Shown: in pieces, positions 62,688-64,000 of the stretch
Layout: each line of letters opens with the position of its first letter
How positions within the stretch are numbered: position 1 is the first letter of the stretch
Assembly: GCA_964585545.1 (NCBI GenBank)
Contig: CAZPDT010000009.1
Coordinates: forward strand, 61,457-125,456
Direction of reading: 5' to 3'
Length of the DNA: 64,000 nt
Source: Brumimicrobium sp964585545
GTDB taxonomy: Bacteria > Bacteroidota > Bacteroidia > Flavobacteriales_D > Crocinitomicaceae
The notes under the pieces: model-generated
Databases searched by the model: none
The model's input: only the letters and a program-made list of their open reading frames with translations
What the model was told of the DNA's origin: nothing
Program-made: the position numbers and the translations under genes

Positions 62688-63749
62688 ATGAGACAAACTT
62701 TATTCTCTAGTGATGGGCCAAAAAGTCGAGAGCTTACTCAACGTAACGTAGGAAATAGTGTTTTTTTGATAACATTAATTATCAGCGTTTTTTTTCTTAG
62801 TAGTTGTTTAAAGGAAGAATTTCCTATTCCTAAAAAAGATTTAGGAGGACTACAAGCAGACCAAGTTGAAATGGGAAATGGTTATGAAAACCAAGTGTTT
62901 TATGATTTATCCACCCATAAGATAACAGGGAAGAACTCAAAATATATATGGGATATTGCTTTTGAAAATGGAACAAATGGGAAGCACATTATCATCAATA
63001 ACGGGAAAAATATGCGGGTTTTTACAACGCAAGAAACCGTTCTTGACAATGTAATGAATAAAAACGTTCCAACTTCACAAATACGGACTTATGACCATCC
63101 TACTCAAAATATGGATTCCACAGGGTTTGGCAATTGGGAAGACGGAAAGGTAAGAATATTTGATTTGGGCTACAACTCCAATGGAGCGCAGCTCGGTTGG
63201 TACAAAATGAAAATGACGGCAGTCACCCCAACCACCTACACCTTTAAGTTTGCAGAAATAACTGCTTCTCAAGCCCAAGAGGTAACCATTGAAAAGAAAG
63301 ATAAAAACGATTATAATTTTGTCTATTTTAGTCTTGTTAACAGTCAGCAAGTAGAAGTTGCTCCAAAAAATGACAACTGGGATATCGAGTTTGCTCAATA
63401 CCTTCAATTGCTTTACGATGATGATACTGGTGATTTTTTGGAATATCTAATCACAGGAGCTTTAATCAATCATTTTAACGGAACAAAGGCATTAAAAATT
63501 TCGGAGACTGACTTTGAAGATATTGATGCTGATTTTGTCGCTTCTTCAATGCTTTCTGACGCCTATAATGCCATTGGATACGAATGGAAGGATTATAATT
63601 TCGATACAGGAGAATATGATATCTATCCAAATATATCCTATATCGTTAAAGACCATAATGGTAGTTTCTATAAAATCCGTTTTGTTGATTTTTACAATAA
63701 GTTGGGAGAAAAAGGAACGCCTGTTTTTGAGTATGAGGCGTTGAAGTGA
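62688..63749 (+). CDS. HmuY-like lipoprotein
   Basis: The 353-residue protein has a 23-residue polar head, a hydrophobic stretch and lipobox LSSC (Cys40) followed by LKEEF, which resembles the lysine-acidic surface-export signal of Bacteroidota lipoproteins. The domain is HmuY-like: MGNGYENQVFYDLSTHKITG, WDIAFENG, STGFGNWED, YFSLVNSQQVEVAPKNDNWD, YLITGALINHFNG. It should be displayed on the cell surface to bind haem and pass it to the receptor encoded one base after its own stop. It is full length and the last gene of the plus-strand unit. Confidence 0.8.
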   Translation: MRQTLFSSDGPKSRELTQRNVGNSVFLITLIISVFFLSSCLKEEFPIPKKDLGGLQADQVEMGNGYENQVFYDLSTHKITGKNSKYIWDIAFENGTNGKHIIINNGKNMRVFTTQETVLDNVMNKNVPTSQIRTYDHPTQNMDSTGFGNWEDGKVRIFDLGYNSNGAQLGWYKMKMTAVTPTTYTFKFAEITASQAQEVTIEKKDKNDYNFVYFSLVNSQQVEVAPKNDNWDIEFAQYLQLLYDDDTGDFLEYLITGALINHFNGTKALKISETDFEDIDADFVASSMLSDAYNAIGYEWKDYNFDTGEYDIYPNISYIVKDHNGSFYKIRFVDFYNKLGEKGTPVFEYEALK

Positions 63750-63755
63750 ATGCCA

Positions 63756-63900
63756 CGTCAGTTCGAGTGCCGTAGCGTAGCAAAGGTGTATCGAGAACAA
63801 AGTGAGAGTGCCGCAGTGATGCAGAGCGGGAGTGGATAAACAGAATGAGGGAAAACAGAGGATAAACTTCGCTTTCATTCTCACTCTGGTTTTGAGAACC
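63756..63900. repeat. intergenic repeat with GTCAGTTCGAGTG / TATCGAGAAC
   Basis: CGTCAGTTCGAGTG (63756-63769) and TATCGAGAAC (63789-63798) recall a repeat that I know from intergenic DNA of flavobacteria. AGTGAGAGTG (63800) and CATTCTCACT (63876) form a further imperfect dyad. Beyond 63900 I see no gene before the window ends. Confidence 0.45.
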
Positions 63901-64000
63901 GTGCGGTGGTTGTAAATGAAAAGTTAATTTGTGCTTTGTGATGCTCTCTTGTTCTCCTATGTTTGTAAAAGCATTATATTAGAACTACAAATAAGGTGAA

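Noticed and set aside
63546..63884. A 112-residue minus-strand frame over the HmuY-like lipoprotein end
   Set aside because: It is antisense to a well-supported gene and continues into the terminal repeat.
1..64000. CRISPR arrays, tRNA or rRNA genes, intact insertion sequences or prophage
   Set aside because: No regularly spaced repeats, no tRNA T-loop-like sequences in gaps, and no complete transposase or phage structural genes were seen on reading through the window.

Overview
The window is a chromosomal segment of an AT-rich member of the Bacteroidota, most likely a Flavobacteriales-type marine or aquatic bacterium. The evidence is a type IX secretion (T9SS) component (SprE/PorW) and at least three secreted proteins with a T9SS C-terminal sorting domain (YPNP motif). 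Further support comes from promoters of the Bacteroidota type (TAnnTTTG -7 boxes), a fused MurF-alanine racemase, the GbsR/RND efflux set, and lipoproteins with Bacteroidota-style signals. I cannot name the family or genus from sequence alone. Most of the window is ordinary core genome. I saw no tRNA, rRNA, CRISPR array or intact insertion sequence.

Layout. 1-7.3 kb: the sprE fragment, a YceI-like lipoprotein, a DUF3109 protein with a methyltransferase, a fused alpha/beta 2-oxoacid dehydrogenase E1, and a TonB-C-like gene broken by an in-frame stop. 7.3-12.7 kb: an accessory stretch with a large T9SS cargo protein, two paralogous small Cys-rich exported proteins, long palindromic repeats, a small DUF420-like membrane gene between two similar intergenic blocks, and a tyrosine-recombinase N-terminal remnant. 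12.7-22 kb: a haem-binding-domain protein, a DNA2/NAM7-type helicase, an FkbM methyltransferase, and a four-gene RND efflux operon with its regulator and a clear dyad operator. 22-28.5 kb: aldehyde dehydrogenase, a sodium/solute symporter with a 40-residue membrane peptide upstream, LspA, a TraR/DksA protein and a MATE exporter. 28.9-47.4 kb: tdk, murF-alr, dus, a TolB-like lipoprotein, menG, ileS, a T9SS metalloprotease, lysS, an AddA-like helicase-nuclease and an Rrf2 regulator. 47.8-55.3 kb: universal stress protein, EamA transporter, M3 peptidase, two tandem DedA proteins, TerC and DUF2490.

The most coherent specialised unit is at 55.5-63.7 kb. On the plus strand are a T9SS-secreted HmuY-like protein, a TonB-dependent receptor and a second HmuY-like protein that is a lipoprotein. 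Divergent from them, on the minus strand, are a CbiX/SirB-like chelatase carried as a lipoprotein, a PepSY-associated membrane protein and a DUF819 permease. The shared 214-bp region carries a perfect 17-bp Fur-like palindrome next to the chelatase gene and a 60-bp nested dyad just upstream of the hmuY-side promoter. I infer a haem or metallo-tetrapyrrole acquisition system in which an exported chelatase takes the place of the cytosolic CobN-like HmuS of classical hmu operons. This is the best candidate in the window for an undescribed system.

Intergenic DNA also contains several repeat families: an element sharing a 29-bp core at 10.2 and 47.7 kb, a 91-bp palindrome inside direct repeats at 10 kb, GAATTACGAATT-type runs at four gene ends, and stem-loops at 47.5 kb.
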